64,000 bases of DNA from Thiothrix subterranea (GTDB lineage: Bacteria > Pseudomonadota > Gammaproteobacteria > Thiotrichales > Thiotrichaceae), in contig NZ_CP133217.1 in the NCBI RefSeq assembly GCF_030930995.1, positions 1,116,001 to 1,180,000 on the forward strand, written 5' to 3'. Below are positions 18,450 to 28,098 of this stretch, piece after piece. The position numbers and the translations under genes are program-made. The notes below the pieces were generated by a model. The model made no database searches. It saw only the letters and a list, made by a program, of their open reading frames with translations, and was not told where the DNA came from. Numbering within the stretch: the stretch's first letter is position 1; each line of letters opens with the position of its first letter.

Positions 18450-19640
18450 ATGATTGAGCCACTACAGCACCTTTCCAATCAAATCAGGACGCAAAAGCTG
18501 CCGGACTACCAGCGTTTCCTGTTCCGGCAAATCGACTTTTCGCAACGCTTGATCGGCATTATGGGCGCACGCGGAGCGGGTAAAACCACCTTGCTGCTGC
18601 AATACCTCAAATCCGTGGCGCGGGAAACCAAGGTGCTGTATGTCATTGCTGATCACCCCTTGGTTGGGCAGTACGGGCTGTTTACCATTGCCGATGAATT
18701 CCAGAAAATCGGCGGTGACTTGCTCATCATCGACGAAATCCACAAATGCCAACACTTCGAGCGCGATCTGAAGCTGATTTTCGACAGCTATTTCAATCTC
18801 AAGGTCATTTTCACGGGTTCATCAGCAACCGCGATTGATAATGCCAAGGCGGATTTGAGCCGCCGCGCCATGCTGTACCGTTTGCCGGTGTTGTCATTCC
18901 GCGAATTTCTGGAGTTGGAAACGGGCGAAACCTTTGAGGCGGTGACGCTGGATGCCCTGCTCCAACACCATTCGCAACTGGCGTTGGAAACCGTCAGCCG
19001 CATCAAACCTTTGGCGTATTTGCCCGCGTATCTGGAACACGGTGCTTACCCGTTCTACCGTGAGGCGGTTTCAACCTATTTGCCACGCTTGCTGAATGCG
19101 TCGATGCAGGTGATCGAGACGGACATCCCCGTGCTTTACCCGATTGACTACGACAAGGTGAATGCGCTGAAAAAGCTGATGGTGATGTTGTGCCAAAGCG
19201 AGCCTTACGACATCAATGTGTCCAAGCTGTGCGGCGCGGTGGAGCTGAACCAGAAAACCCTCTACAAATACCTGGGTTTGTTGCAGGCAGCGGGTTTGTT
19301 GCGCCTGTTGGGGGCGAAATCCAGCGGGGTCAGCATTATTTCCAAGCCGGAAAAGCTGTATCTGGATAACACCAATTTGTTTGCTATTTTTTGCAACCAG
19401 CCTAAAGCGGGGACGCTGCGCGAGACGTTTTTTGCCTCGATGCTGTCTTACCACCACACGTTGAATTATCCCAAAAGTGGGGATTTTTTGGTGGATGGCC
19501 AGTATGTGTTTGAGGTTGGCGGCAAATCCAAATCGAAGAAGCAGATCAAAGATGAAACGGCGGCTTGGGTGGTGGCGGATGGGCTGGAAATTGGAGTGGA
19601 GGGGAAGATTCCGCTGTGGTTGTTTGGGTTTTTGTATTGA
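18450..19640 (+). CDS. AAA ATPase with DUF4143-like C-terminal domain
   Basis: A protein of 396 residues. The N-terminal AAA_14-type domain has Walker A GARGAGKTT (near residue 41), Walker B LLIIDEIHKC and sensor FTGSSATAI. The C-terminal region includes a winged helix (LCGAVELNQKTLYKYLGLLQAAGLLRLL) and a PD-(D/E)XK-like core (GDFLVDGQYVFEVGGKSK). Such proteins are widespread, usually single-gene and of unknown role, with suggested links to mobile or toxin-like modules. AT-rich sequence upstream separates it from rtcR. Confidence 0.8.
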   Translation: MIEPLQHLSNQIRTQKLPDYQRFLFRQIDFSQRLIGIMGARGAGKTTLLLQYLKSVARETKVLYVIADHPLVGQYGLFTIADEFQKIGGDLLIIDEIHKCQHFERDLKLIFDSYFNLKVIFTGSSATAIDNAKADLSRRAMLYRLPVLSFREFLELETGETFEAVTLDALLQHHSQLALETVSRIKPLAYLPAYLEHGAYPFYREAVSTYLPRLLNASMQVIETDIPVLYPIDYDKVNALKKLMVMLCQSEPYDINVSKLCGAVELNQKTLYKYLGLLQAAGLLRLLGAKSSGVSIISKPEKLYLDNTNLFAIFCNQPKAGTLRETFFASMLSYHHTLNYPKSGDFLVDGQYVFEVGGKSKSKKQIKDETAAWVVADGLEIGVEGKIPLWLFGFLY

Positions 19641-19675
19641 GTGAAGCCCGCATGGGCGGGCGATGAAGGAGTGGG

Positions 19676-21808
19676 TTAGTGTTTGGCGGCTTTGGCGTTC
19701 TCAATCAGTTGCAGCCCATAGTCGTACTTTTCCCCGAATACGCCGGGGGCTTGCTCAGCGAGCGGCGCGAACAGTTGGGCGGATTCTTGCAGCAGAGGCA
19801 GTGCCTTGGCGGGTTCGTTCCAGCCCAGATATGTTATGCCAAATGCCGCCAGTGTATTCGCCACGTCGGGCAGGTACACCGCTGGGTTGTCCTTGGCGAG
19901 TTGGCGGAAGAGGGTAAGTGCTTCGGTGAAGAGGGTTTCGGCTTCCTTACGCCGCTGGCGGTCAGCTTTCACCAATATACCAAGGTTGTTCAGCGTCATT
20001 GCCACGTCGGGCAGGTACACTGCTGGGCTGTCCTTGGCGAGTTGGCGGCGGAGGGAGAGTGCTTCGGTGAAGAGAGTTTCGGCTTCCTTGCGCCGCTGGC
20101 TGTCAGCCATCAGTAATGCACCAAGGTTGTTCAGGCTTAACGCCACGTCGCGCAGGTACACCGCTGGATTGTCCTTGGCGAGTTGGCGGTGGAGGGTCAG
20201 TGCGCCGGTGAAGAGGGTTTCGGCTTCCTTGCGCCGCTGGCTGTCAGCTTTCACCAAGAGACCAAGGCTGTTCAGGCTTGCCGCCACGTCGGGCAGGTGC
20301 ACTGCTGGGTTGTCCTTGGCGAGTTGGCGGCGGAGAGTGAGTGCTTCGGTGAAGAGGGTTTCGGCTTCCTTGCGCCGCTGGCTGTCAGCCATCACTAATG
20401 CACCAAGGTTGTTCAGCGTGCCTGCCACGTCGGGTAGGTACACCGCTGGGTTGTCCTTGGCGAGTTGGCGGCGGAGGGAGAGTGCTTCGGTGAAGAGGGT
20501 TTCGGCTTCCTTGCGCCGCTGGCTGTCAGCCATCAGTAATGCACCAAGGTTGTTCAGCGTGCTTGCCACGTAGGGCAGGTACGCCGCTGGATTGTCCTTG
20601 GCGAGTTGGCGGAGGAGGGAGAGTGCTTCGGTGAAGAGGGTTTCGGCTTCCTTGCGCCGCTGGCTGTCAGCCATCAGTAATGCACCAAGGTTGTTCAGGC
20701 TTAACGCCACGTCGCGCAGGTACACCGCTGGATTGTCCTTGGCGAGTTGGCGGTGGAGGGTCAGTGCGCCGGTGAAGAGGGTTTCGGCTTCCTTGCGCCG
20801 CTGGCTGTCAGCTTTCATCAAGATGCCAAGGTTGTTCAGCGTCATCGCCAGGTCGTGCAGGTACACCGCTGGGAGTTGGCTGTGGATGGTGAGTGCTTCG
20901 GTGTAAAGGATTTCGGCTTCCTTGCGCCGCTGGCTATCAGCCATCAGTAATGCACCAAGGTTGTTCAGCGCCATTGCCAGGTCGGACAGGTATACCGCTG
21001 GGTTGTCCTTGGCAAGCTGGCGGCAAAGGGTAAGTGCCTCGGTGTAAAGGATTTCGGCTTCCTTGCGCCGCTGGCTGTCAGCAGCCACCAAAAGACCAAG
21101 GCTGTTCAGCGTGCTTCCCACTGCGTGCAGGTACACCGCTGCGTTGTCCTTGGCGAGTTGGCGGCGGAGAGTGAGTTCCTCGGTGAAGAGGGTTTCGGCG
21201 GCGCGGTATTGGTTGTTGTCCTGCAAAAACTTGGCATAGGTAAACAGGCGTTCAGGAGTTCTGCCGGATTTGAGTGCTTTTTCAAAATAGCCGCTGGTTT
21301 GGGCAATGCGTTGGTCGACCAAGCTGTAGTCAATCGCGGTCAGGCTTGCTTTCAATAGCCATTCGTTGGCTTTGTCATCAAGTTGGGCGGTGATGGTTGC
21401 CTGTTTTTCTTGTAGACGTTGCTGTTCAGCAAGCAGAACATCCTGCTCTTGGGTAATACTTTCCGCATCCAGCACCGCTCGCGCTTGCACGTATTCGCCC
21501 GCATCAAAATGTTGCTTGGCTAACTTCAAACGCTCGGTGTTGAGAGGGATACGCTGGAAATCTTCCGCTAGCTTCAGCACGTCGCGTTTGAAGTCTTCCA
21601 TCTGTTGCAGCAATCGCGTTAACTTTTGCCGGAACTTAGCGTCATCGGGGTATTTTTGTATATCCCCTAACAGATCCTGCCGCTGGCTTTCCATCTCTTG
21701 ATAGGACGCAGAATGGTAGAAGTTTTGAATGATTTGGTTATCGTTGCCAACAATGGCATGACCGCCATTCGTGGTGATACTGCCCGTGTGGATGCCGGAT
21801 ACTGCCAT
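19676..21808 (-). CDS. TPR protein with near-identical 47-residue repeats
   Basis: A protein of 710 residues. The N-terminus carries GSITTNGGHAIVGNDNQI, a motif shared with the gene just upstream, then a coiled coil (~30-130). Ten kinesin-light-chain-like tetratricopeptide units of 47 residues follow, each resembling RKEAETLFTEALSLRRQL. Two units, the fourth and the eighth, are identical in all 47 residues. The third unit has lost a few residues (TIHSQLPAVYL). The DNA repeats have a 141-bp period, implying recent expansion or gene conversion. There is no signal peptide. It is probably a scaffold; the partner is unknown. Confidence 0.85.
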   Translation of the reverse strand: MAVSGIHTGSITTNGGHAIVGNDNQIIQNFYHSASYQEMESQRQDLLGDIQKYPDDAKFRQKLTRLLQQMEDFKRDVLKLAEDFQRIPLNTERLKLAKQHFDAGEYVQARAVLDAESITQEQDVLLAEQQRLQEKQATITAQLDDKANEWLLKASLTAIDYSLVDQRIAQTSGYFEKALKSGRTPERLFTYAKFLQDNNQYRAAETLFTEELTLRRQLAKDNAAVYLHAVGSTLNSLGLLVAADSQRRKEAEILYTEALTLCRQLAKDNPAVYLSDLAMALNNLGALLMADSQRRKEAEILYTEALTIHSQLPAVYLHDLAMTLNNLGILMKADSQRRKEAETLFTGALTLHRQLAKDNPAVYLRDVALSLNNLGALLMADSQRRKEAETLFTEALSLLRQLAKDNPAAYLPYVASTLNNLGALLMADSQRRKEAETLFTEALSLRRQLAKDNPAVYLPDVAGTLNNLGALVMADSQRRKEAETLFTEALTLRRQLAKDNPAVHLPDVAASLNSLGLLVKADSQRRKEAETLFTGALTLHRQLAKDNPAVYLRDVALSLNNLGALLMADSQRRKEAETLFTEALSLRRQLAKDSPAVYLPDVAMTLNNLGILVKADRQRRKEAETLFTEALTLFRQLAKDNPAVYLPDVANTLAAFGITYLGWNEPAKALPLLQESAQLFAPLAEQAPGVFGEKYDYGLQLIENAKAAKH
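19820..21190 (-). repeat. 141-bp tandem DNA repeat array inside the TPR gene
   Basis: About ten copies of a 141-bp unit lie head to tail, recognisable by TTCCTTGCGCCGCTGGC recurring on the plus strand. Two copies encode identical protein units and one copy is internally shortened. The high nucleotide identity makes slipped-strand or recombinational length change likely. Confidence 0.8.
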
Positions 21809-21811
21809 GTC

Positions 21812-22123
21812 TCAGCCTATACTGTTGCGATTACCAACAATCACTGAACCGCCCGTGGTCGAGATATTGCCCGTGGTAATGGTGCTAATATCGCCCGTTC
21901 CACCCATAGCCAATTGCGTGAGACTGTCGCGTAAGGTTTGGTTGGTTTCCAGCATTGCCTGTAGCGCAATCTCAAATTCAGTTTGCTGGTTGTTGGCAGT
22001 GTAACCGGAAAGCCGCGCAAACCCCGCGCCCGTCAGTGCTTTGAGGCCATCGTAAGCCGCATTGCCAACCACGCCACCCGCAATGGCACTCCACGCAAAG
22101 TTGGTTAATGTCGTCAGATCCAT
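21812..22123 (-). CDS. Small partner protein with GGSVIVGNRN motif
   Basis: A protein of 103 residues. The N-terminus is small and Gly/Ala-rich (WSAIAGGVVGNAAYDGLKAL), possibly membrane-associated. A helical region follows (FEIALQAMLETNQTLRDSLTQLA). The C-terminal motif ISTTGGSVIVGNRNSI closely mirrors the N-terminus of the TPR protein encoded 3 bp downstream. The shared I-x-T-x-GG-xx-IVGN-x-N pattern and tight spacing suggest the two products assemble through it. This motif style is frequent at the ends of NTPase and TPR conflict-system proteins, but no effector is recognised here. Confidence 0.65.
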   Translation of the reverse strand: MDLTTLTNFAWSAIAGGVVGNAAYDGLKALTGAGFARLSGYTANNQQTEFEIALQAMLETNQTLRDSLTQLAMGGTGDISTITTGNISTTGGSVIVGNRNSIG

Positions 22124-22330
22124 CGTAAGCCTCGTCGTAAAAATGGGATTGCCGAAGATTATAGCAATATACGCAGATAGCTTATAGGTTTTTTCAATGA
22201 ATGGTGACGGATAAGATTATTAATCAGTGAATTACTGCTTGCATTGCTGCCACACTGAAATTATGTTTTGTTGGTGAGTATTGTACGCACATACGCTCCA
22301 GTGATTTTTGCAAACGATGGAGAAGCCCCC

Positions 22331-22606
22331 ATGAGTGAATCTTGCTTAATCAAAACACAAGTTGTCACGTTGCGCGTACCCAATGAGCTAAAAAGTCGCT
22401 CGGAACAACAGGCGAAAGTTCAAGGGGTTTCGCTGAACAATCTGGCTAACTACTTGCTAACAACGCAATTAAGCCAGCTTGAAACTTTTGCGGGTATCGA
22501 GCAACGGTTGCGCACTAAAAACCTCGGCGACTTGAAGCAGAAAATTGCGTCATTGTTGGATAAAGTGCCACACAATCCTAACGTGCCAGAGTGGGATCGG
22601 TTGTGA
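22331..22606 (+). CDS. RHH-type (Arc/HicB-like) DNA-binding protein
   Basis: A protein of 91 residues from the ATG at 22331, with GGAGA upstream; an extension to 22268 is less likely. The central segment VVTLRVPNELKSRSEQQAKVQGVSLNNLANYLL matches the ribbon-helix-helix fold of HicB/Arc-type antitoxins. The C-terminus is helical and charged. No toxin gene adjoins it: the upstream genes are the divergent TPR module and the downstream gene is a convergent Lrp regulator overlapping it by 29 bp. It may be an orphan antitoxin or a regulator of the divergent TPR module. Confidence 0.65.
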   Translation: MSESCLIKTQVVTLRVPNELKSRSEQQAKVQGVSLNNLANYLLTTQLSQLETFAGIEQRLRTKNLGDLKQKIASLLDKVPHNPNVPEWDRL

Positions 22607-23078
22607 TGGTGGCAATAGGCAACGCCGCCTTATCCACCACCCGCCGCAATACAAAGCTGGAATGCACCCCACTCACCCCCGGTATGCGCGTAATGCGGTT
22701 GAGCAACAATTCCTGATACGCATCCATATCCTTCACCACCACCTTGAGCTGGTAATCGGCGGACTGCCCCGTGATCAGCAGGCATTCGAGTATTTCGGGA
22801 ATGTCAGCGATACGTGCCTCGAAAGTGTCGAAACGTTCCGGCGTGTGCTGATCCATCGAGATGTGGATTAACGCCATCAGTGATAGACCGAGCTTTTTCG
22901 CATCCAGCAACGCCCGATAGCCAGTGATGAAACCCGCCTCTTGCAGCAGCCGTACCCGCCGCAAACAGGGCGATGGCGACAGCCCAATGCGGTCAGCCAA
23001 ATCTTGATTGCTGATACAGCCATTGTCTTGCAGCACTTGCAGGATGTGCCAGTCGTAGCGGTCGAGTTGCAGGGTCAT
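22578..23078 (-). CDS. Lrp/AsnC-family transcriptional regulator
   Basis: A protein of 166 residues. The N-terminal helix-turn-helix (DWHILQVLQDNGCISNQDLADRIGLSPSPCLRRVRLLQEAGFI) is followed by a RAM/AsnC ligand domain with the Gly-rich LITGQSADYQLKVVVKD. It acts as a dimer or octamer responding to amino acids. Unusually, it is the distal gene of a pair whose upstream member is a DUF1016 nuclease; the two overlap by 4 bp. It also overlaps the convergent RHH gene by 29 bp at its 3' end. Confidence 0.92.
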   Translation of the reverse strand: MTLQLDRYDWHILQVLQDNGCISNQDLADRIGLSPSPCLRRVRLLQEAGFITGYRALLDAKKLGLSLMALIHISMDQHTPERFDTFEARIADIPEILECLLITGQSADYQLKVVVKDMDAYQELLLNRITRIPGVSGVHSSFVLRRVVDKAALPIATITTDPTLAR

Positions 23079-24085
23079 GGTTGTTGCTCCTGTTCGTCCA
23101 ACAAGCGTTGCAATTGCGCCCGCAACAATTCCACATCTGGTAAGTAAAGCTGGTATTTGGAGACAAACAGTTGGTTGGAAATAGAACCCGTTGCGTATTC
23201 CACCATGATTTCATCCTTGTCCGTGGCAAGGACGATGCCGATAGGGTCGTTGTCATCTGCTACGTTTTCCTCAGCCTTGAAATAGTTGAGGTACATGTTC
23301 ATTTGCCCAATGTCGTGGTGCTTGACTTTACGGGTTTTCAGGTCGATCAGCACGAAGCATTTGAGGATACGGTGGTAGAACACCAGATCAACGTAAAAAT
23401 GGGTGTTATCCAACGTAATGCGGTATTGCTGCCCGATAAAGGCGAAACCTTTGCCCAGTTCCAGCAGGAAATGTTCCAGCTTTGCGATCAGGCTGTTTTC
23501 CAGTTCGGATTCCCGGTAGTTGTATTCTGGCAGCTCAAGGAACTCGAACACATACGGGTCTTTGATCAGGTCTTTGGGCTGTACAACAGCTTGGCCTGTT
23601 TGGGAAAGTGCCAGAATGTCTGCCTTGTCCTTGCTCAGTGCCAGCCGTTCAAACAGGGCTGAATCACGTTGGCGTTTGAGTTCGCGCACACTCCAGTTTT
23701 CACGGGCGCATTGCTGTTCGTAGAAAGAACGCGCCAAGTTGTCCGAGATGGACAGCAGTTCGGTGTAGTGCGACCAACTCAATTTGCCAGACACTGACTG
23801 GCAAATTGGATAGTTCACGTATAACAGGCGCATATACTGCAAATTGGAGCGGCTAAAGCCCTTGCCATGCGTAGCATTTAGGTCGCGGGAAAGCTGTTTC
23901 AGCAAGTTAGTGCCGTATTCGGCTTTTTCATTGCCTTGTTGCTCGAATTCAACAATGTGCTTGCCGATATGCCAATAGGTTTGTATCAAGCCACTGTTGA
24001 CTTGCATCAGAGTGTTGTAACGACCTTGTTCCATGCGGGTGGTAATGCTGGTGAGGAGTTGTTGGTACTGATTGGTTTGCAACAT
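23075..24085 (-). CDS. DUF1016 / YhcG-type PD-(D/E)XK nuclease, copy 1
   Basis: About 336 residues from the ATG at 24085 with AGGAAG upstream; an upstream in-frame start is rejected. The N-terminal DUF1016 helical domain includes QTYWHIGKHIVEFEQQG and SWSHYTELLSI. The C-terminal nuclease domain has FYVDLVFYHRILKCFVLIDLKTRKVKHHDIGQM, with the D...D-x-K catalytic pattern. These proteins are commonly associated with mobile elements or restriction-like loci. A homologue lies at 55723-56766. The stop overlaps the lrp start by 4 bp. Confidence 0.88.
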   Translation of the reverse strand: MLQTNQYQQLLTSITTRMEQGRYNTLMQVNSGLIQTYWHIGKHIVEFEQQGNEKAEYGTNLLKQLSRDLNATHGKGFSRSNLQYMRLLYVNYPICQSVSGKLSWSHYTELLSISDNLARSFYEQQCARENWSVRELKRQRDSALFERLALSKDKADILALSQTGQAVVQPKDLIKDPYVFEFLELPEYNYRESELENSLIAKLEHFLLELGKGFAFIGQQYRITLDNTHFYVDLVFYHRILKCFVLIDLKTRKVKHHDIGQMNMYLNYFKAEENVADDNDPIGIVLATDKDEIMVEYATGSISNQLFVSKYQLYLPDVELLRAQLQRLLDEQEQQP

Positions 24086-24238
24086 GGTGCTTCCTGATTT
24101 ATCGAGCAATGAACTGCTAGTTTAGGACATAATCCAGCAATCTACTGCCAAAAATTAAGACTGCATTCCTCTGAAACGCAATCGCCTGCCACGCCGTTTC
24201 TTTTAAACTAGCTGCATTAACTACTAGAGCAGCGTGCC

Positions 24239-25918
24239 ATGTTGAAACAGCCTTCCACCAAATATAAGCCATTCCCGCCCGTCGCATTGACTGACCGCCA
24301 ATGGCCGAGCCGCACCATCACCCAACCGCCGATCTGGATGAGTACCGATTTGCGCGACGGCAATCAAGCCCTGTTCGAGCCGATGAATGTAGAACGCAAA
24401 ATGCGCATGTTCCACACGCTCTGCCAAATTGGTTTCAAGGAAATCGAAGTGGCCTTCCCTTCCGCTTCGCAAACCGATTTCGATTTTGTACGCGAGTTGA
24501 TCGAAGGCAAACACATCCCCGCCGATGTCACCATCGAAGTGTTGACGCAAGCGCGGGAACACCTGATTCGGCGCACAATGGAATCCTTACGCGGCGCACG
24601 GCGGGCGATTGTGCATGTCTACAACGCCACCTCTCAACCCTTCCGCGACACCGTGTTTGGCATGAGCAAAGCGGATGTGTTGGGCATGGCAGTGTCAGCG
24701 GTGGAATTGATCAAGCACTTAGCCGCCGATCAGCCTGATACCAAATGGGTCTTGGAATACAGCCCCGAAACCTTCAGCGCCACCGAGTTAGAATTTGCCC
24801 GCGACGTGTGCGATGCCGTGACCGCTGCATGGGGCGCAACCCCCGCCAATCCGGTGATTATCAATTTGCCCGCCACGGTCGAAATGGCAACGCCGAATGT
24901 GTACGCCGACCAGATTGAATGGATGCACCGCGAACTTGCTCGCCGCGACAGCGTGATTCTCAGCGTGCATCCGCACAATGACCGTGGCACAGCCGTTGCC
25001 GCTGCTGAATTGGCGTTGTTAGCCGGTGCTGATCGGGTGGAAGGTTGCTTATTCGGCAGCGGCGAACGCACCGGTAACGTCGACATCGTGACCTTGGCAT
25101 TGAACCTCTACACCCAAGGCATTGCCCCCGGTTTGGACTTTTCCGACATCAATGCGGTGGCACGGACGGCGGAATATTGCACGCAATTGCCGATCCATCC
25201 GCGTCATCCGTATGTGGGCGATTTGGTGTTTACCGCGTTTTCCGGCTCACATCAGGATGCGATCAAGAAAGGCTTGGCGGTGCAAACGGCAGAATCGTTT
25301 TGGAACGTGCCGTACTTGCCGATTGACCCAGCGGACGTGGGGCGCAGTTACGATTCAGTGATTCGCGTCAACAGCCAGTCGGGGAAAGGCGGCATTGCGT
25401 ATTTGCTGGAAAGTGCTTACGGCATTGTGATGCCGCGCCGCTTGCAGGTCGAATTTTCCAGCGTGGTGAAAAACCACACCGACCAATACGGTTGCGAAGT
25501 GAATGCCAGCGACATCTGGGGCATTTTTGCAGCGACGTATTTGGAAACCGCTACGCCCGTGCGCTATTGCGAACACCATTTGTTTGAACAGGGTAACGCG
25601 CAAGGCATCCGCTTGGTGATTGAGCGCGATGGTATTCCACACGAATTGACGGGTACGGGCAATGGGCCGATTGATGCGGCAGTTCATGCTTTGCAGGGAG
25701 CGGGTATTCGCGTGCAAGTGCGCAGTTATGAGGAACGTTCTATCGGTGCAAGTGCTGAGGCGGGTGATGCGCAAGCCTGCGCTTTCATCGAATTGCGGCA
25801 GGCAGGTGCGAGTAGCAGTGCCGAATGTTACGGCGTGGGCATTGACGGCAATATTATTACCGCGTCCATCAAAGCCTTGGTCAGCGGGGTGAATCGTTTG
25901 GTGAAGGAAGTGGGTTAA
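24239..25918 (+). CDS. leuA: 2-isopropylmalate synthase
   Basis: First committed enzyme of leucine synthesis, condensing acetyl-CoA with 2-ketoisovalerate. The length is 559 residues, matching the longer (yeast-like) LeuA subtype. The HMGL-like TIM barrel opens with the metal-binding [16 protein letters not shown] and includes [42 protein letters not shown]. The C-terminal ~120 residues form the leucine-binding allosteric domain ([35 protein letters not shown]). It is a single gene; the 153-bp upstream region shows no clear leader peptide. Its stop overlaps the convergent rlpA stop by 4 bp. Confidence 0.95.
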   Translation: MLKQPSTKYKPFPPVALTDRQWPSRTITQPPIWMSTDLRDGNQALFEPMNVERKMRMFHTLCQIGFKEIEVAFPSASQTDFDFVRELIEGKHIPADVTIEVLTQAREHLIRRTMESLRGARRAIVHVYNATSQPFRDTVFGMSKADVLGMAVSAVELIKHLAADQPDTKWVLEYSPETFSATELEFARDVCDAVTAAWGATPANPVIINLPATVEMATPNVYADQIEWMHRELARRDSVILSVHPHNDRGTAVAAAELALLAGADRVEGCLFGSGERTGNVDIVTLALNLYTQGIAPGLDFSDINAVARTAEYCTQLPIHPRHPYVGDLVFTAFSGSHQDAIKKGLAVQTAESFWNVPYLPIDPADVGRSYDSVIRVNSQSGKGGIAYLLESAYGIVMPRRLQVEFSSVVKNHTDQYGCEVNASDIWGIFAATYLETATPVRYCEHHLFEQGNAQGIRLVIERDGIPHELTGTGNGPIDAAVHALQGAGIRVQVRSYEERSIGASAEAGDAQACAFIELRQAGASSSAECYGVGIDGNIITASIKALVSGVNRLVKEVG

Positions 25919-26391
25919 CCAACGATGTCCAGTTGTACGTCAGCAGTGCCATTGAGGAGCAATCCTAACTGTTCAGCGGCGGCTTGCGAAACATCCACGA
26001 TACGACCCGGTTTGAGTGGGCCACGATCATTGACACGCACAATGACGGATTGTCCGCTTTGCAGGTTGGTAACACGAATGTGTGTACCGAAAGGCAGGTT
26101 AGGGTGTGCAGCAGTCATGGCATACATATCGTAGGTTTCCCCACTGGAGGTTGGGCGACCATGGTATTGAATGCCGTAATATGAAGCTTTGCCAATAGTC
26201 GATGAGCGGTTGGTTTGTTCGGGTGCTGGCTGATAAACGGCTTGCGGTTTTTCATAGAGGTCGTAGTGCTGCACGTTACTCACTTGGTAAACAAGGTAGT
26301 CGGCACTGGCGACACTGCCAAACAATTGAAAGAAAACAAAAATGCATCCAATGAAATGTGCTAAGCAATTGATTGATTTGTTGTTTTTCAT
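25915..26391 (-). CDS. RlpA-like septal ring/peptidoglycan protein, copy 2
   Basis: About 158 residues from the ATG at 26391, with GAAGAGAAC upstream. It has a signal peptide ([22 protein letters not shown]). A DPBB/RlpA domain follows with [36 protein letters not shown], the Asp of [20 protein letters not shown] and the terminal DVQLDIVG. Unlike the RlpA at the start of the window it lacks the basic linker. A divergent LysM gene upstream also suggests cell-wall binding, so the pair may work on peptidoglycan. Confidence 0.88.
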   Translation of the reverse strand: MKNNKSINCLAHFIGCIFVFFQLFGSVASADYLVYQVSNVQHYDLYEKPQAVYQPAPEQTNRSSTIGKASYYGIQYHGRPTSSGETYDMYAMTAAHPNLPFGTHIRVTNLQSGQSVIVRVNDRGPLKPGRIVDVSQAAAEQLGLLLNGTADVQLDIVG

Positions 26392-26719
26392 GATGTTGTT
26401 CTCTTCTTGTGTGTTTGTTATTTGATGACTCCATATTTTCATAAAGCAGGTTAATAGAAACGCGCCCCCTAGACAGGCGCAAAAACGCGGGCGATAACCG
26501 TAACTGACGGTTGTTATTGGCAGACAAGCGGTAGAAAAAAAGCCGCAAATGACGGACGAACGGCGCTACCAAGCTGCCTATAATTCAAATGGGCATTCTT
26601 GACGTATGATGATATATTTGTCTTATAGACAATACGCTTAATGGCTGAAGAGGGGTGCTGTCAATGGCTTTAGCATGGCAGTATGTGTATAAATATATAA
26701 TAACAATGAGGTTTGGATA
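26392..26719. promoter_or_regulatory. 328-bp divergent intergenic region between rlpA and the LysM gene
   Basis: This is the only gene-free stretch above 300 bp. Toward the LysM gene, TTGACG (26599-26604) and TTATAG (26623-26628), 18 bp apart, form a plausible sigma-70 promoter. The -10 region is embedded in the palindrome TTGTC-TTATA-GACAA (26618-26632), a candidate operator. Near 26500-26520 lies a second inverted repeat, ACCGT-AACTG-ACGGT. The LysM gene has a GAGG ribosome-binding site. No open frame here looks real. Confidence 0.45.
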
Positions 26720-27340
26720 ATGTTCGTCGATACTTTTCTCATTGATAAGGCACGACTAGGGCTGTCGTGCTTATTGATCTGTACAATGGCTGGCGAGGTA
26801 ACACTGGCTGCTGAGGACACCTATAACTGCATTCCCATGAAGGGCGACGCGAGTTCAATAAATTCTCTGTATTTTGATCAGTTTCGTGCCAATCAGTCGA
26901 TGGTTTCTCCACCAACTGCCGCTGTCAATGCGCCAAGCGCTGCCGACAATTTTTACATCGTGCAAAAGGGGGATACTTTGTATGCGATCATGCGTAAATC
27001 CGGCATCCCCATCGAGAACCTGATTGTCCTTAACCAACTTCCTTCCAGCCACGAGCTAAAAGCCGGTCAAGCCTTGAAGTTACCTGAGTTGGCAAGTACC
27101 GCACTGCCTCGGAAACTGCCTGAAATAAGTGCTACCCAACCTTGGTTGTTGCCCAGGGAAGTGACGTCAACCACTACTGGTGGTTCTTCAGAAGCGGTGG
27201 ATCGTTACGTGGTGAGGGTTGGCGATACGCTGTATGCCATTTCCCGCCAAACAGGTGTCAGCATCGAGCGGCTGGTTTCCCTTAATCAGTTGACCGCTTC
27301 CAATAACATTAACGCGGGGCAGCAGTTGAGGTTACGTTAG
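26720..27340 (+). CDS. Secreted protein with two LysM domains
   Basis: A protein of 206 residues. The N-terminal hydrophobic segment (LGLSCLLICTMAGEVTLAAED) looks like a signal peptide. There are two LysM repeats, NFYIVQKGDTLYAIMRKSGIPIENLIVLNQL to LKAGQALKLP and RYVVRVGDTLYAISRQTGVSIERLVSLNQL to INAGQQLRLR, joined by a Ser/Thr/Pro-rich linker. LysM binds N-acetylglucosamine-containing peptidoglycan. No catalytic domain is present, so it is a wall-anchoring or structural protein. It is divergent from the rlpA copy. Confidence 0.85.
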   Translation: MFVDTFLIDKARLGLSCLLICTMAGEVTLAAEDTYNCIPMKGDASSINSLYFDQFRANQSMVSPPTAAVNAPSAADNFYIVQKGDTLYAIMRKSGIPIENLIVLNQLPSSHELKAGQALKLPELASTALPRKLPEISATQPWLLPREVTSTTTGGSSEAVDRYVVRVGDTLYAISRQTGVSIERLVSLNQLTASNNINAGQQLRLR

Positions 27341-27359
27341 CCACCCGCCCGTTGCCGAT

Positions 27360-28070
27360 TCAGGCGGGCGCATACTTGCGCACCAATGCGGCAAACGAGC
27401 TGGGGTTGCGCGAACAAATATGCACCTTGCCGCGCCCACTAAAGCGCAGCACCATGCCTTCGCCACTGGTAACACTGTTGACCAGATTGCCGAACATGCC
27501 ACCTAAACCGCCGCAGGAACTGCTGGTGGTCACGGAAATTTCGTAGTGCAAGGTGCTGTCCCAACACACGACGTGGGCATTATCAATGGTGAGGTCTTTG
27601 CCCGGTTCAACGTCGAGCGAGAACATTGAGCCAAAACCGGATACCACCACTTGCCCCGTTCCCGACGTTTCCATGACGAAAAAGCCGCCGGATTGCGCAA
27701 ACAAGGCATTGCCGACGCTTTGGGTACGCACTTTCATTTCTGTGCCAGAAGTGGCGGCGACGAATGCGCCATCATTCAGCAAGTATTGGCGTGCGCCCAC
27801 GTCAATGATTTCCATGCCACCGGGCAGCGCAGGGGAAAGCAGGCAGTCGCCGTCGCCGCGTGTCGCTTCGATGTGTTGCTGAAACAGGGATTCGCCGTTG
27901 GTGAAACGCCGCATCAAAGCGCTGCCTAGCCCGCCAGTCATGCGTCCTTTTAGCTCAAGGTTAGCTTCCATCATCACCATTGCGCCGGATTCGCAATAAA
28001 TCTTGTCGCCTTTCTGCATGGCAACGTGGAGGAAGGGGTCAACGTCGCCAGTGATGGTAAATACGGTCAT
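27360..28070 (-). CDS. AIM24 / TIGR00266-family protein
   Basis: About 236 residues from the ATG at 28070, preceded by GAGAG; longer upstream starts run into the neighbouring mipA gene. It is Gly- and beta-rich with the family signatures MQKGDKIYCESGAMVMMEANLELKGRMTGGL, FTNGESLFQQHIEA and ATSGTEMKVRTQSVGNALFAQSGGFFVMETSGTGQVVVSGFG. The family forms a double-stranded beta-helix of unknown cellular role, related to mitochondrial AIM24. It follows mipA on the same strand, 28 bp from its stop. Confidence 0.85.
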   Translation of the reverse strand: MTVFTITGDVDPFLHVAMQKGDKIYCESGAMVMMEANLELKGRMTGGLGSALMRRFTNGESLFQQHIEATRGDGDCLLSPALPGGMEIIDVGARQYLLNDGAFVAATSGTEMKVRTQSVGNALFAQSGGFFVMETSGTGQVVVSGFGSMFSLDVEPGKDLTIDNAHVVCWDSTLHYEISVTTSSSCGGLGGMFGNLVNSVTSGEGMVLRFSGRGKVHICSRNPSSFAALVRKYAPA

Positions 28071-28098
28071 GGTGTCGCTCTCTGTTTGAAGGAATGGC

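Noticed and set aside
19806..20906. Long open frames opposite the TPR gene
   Set aside because: They mirror the repetitive minus-strand coding sequence and have no independent start sites or domains.
19820..21190. CRISPR-like array of regular repeats
   Set aside because: The units are 141 bp without short spacers, continuous in frame and encode TPR repeats.
26720..27340. LysM protein as a lytic enzyme
   Set aside because: Only two LysM repeats and a linker are present; no catalytic domain was found.
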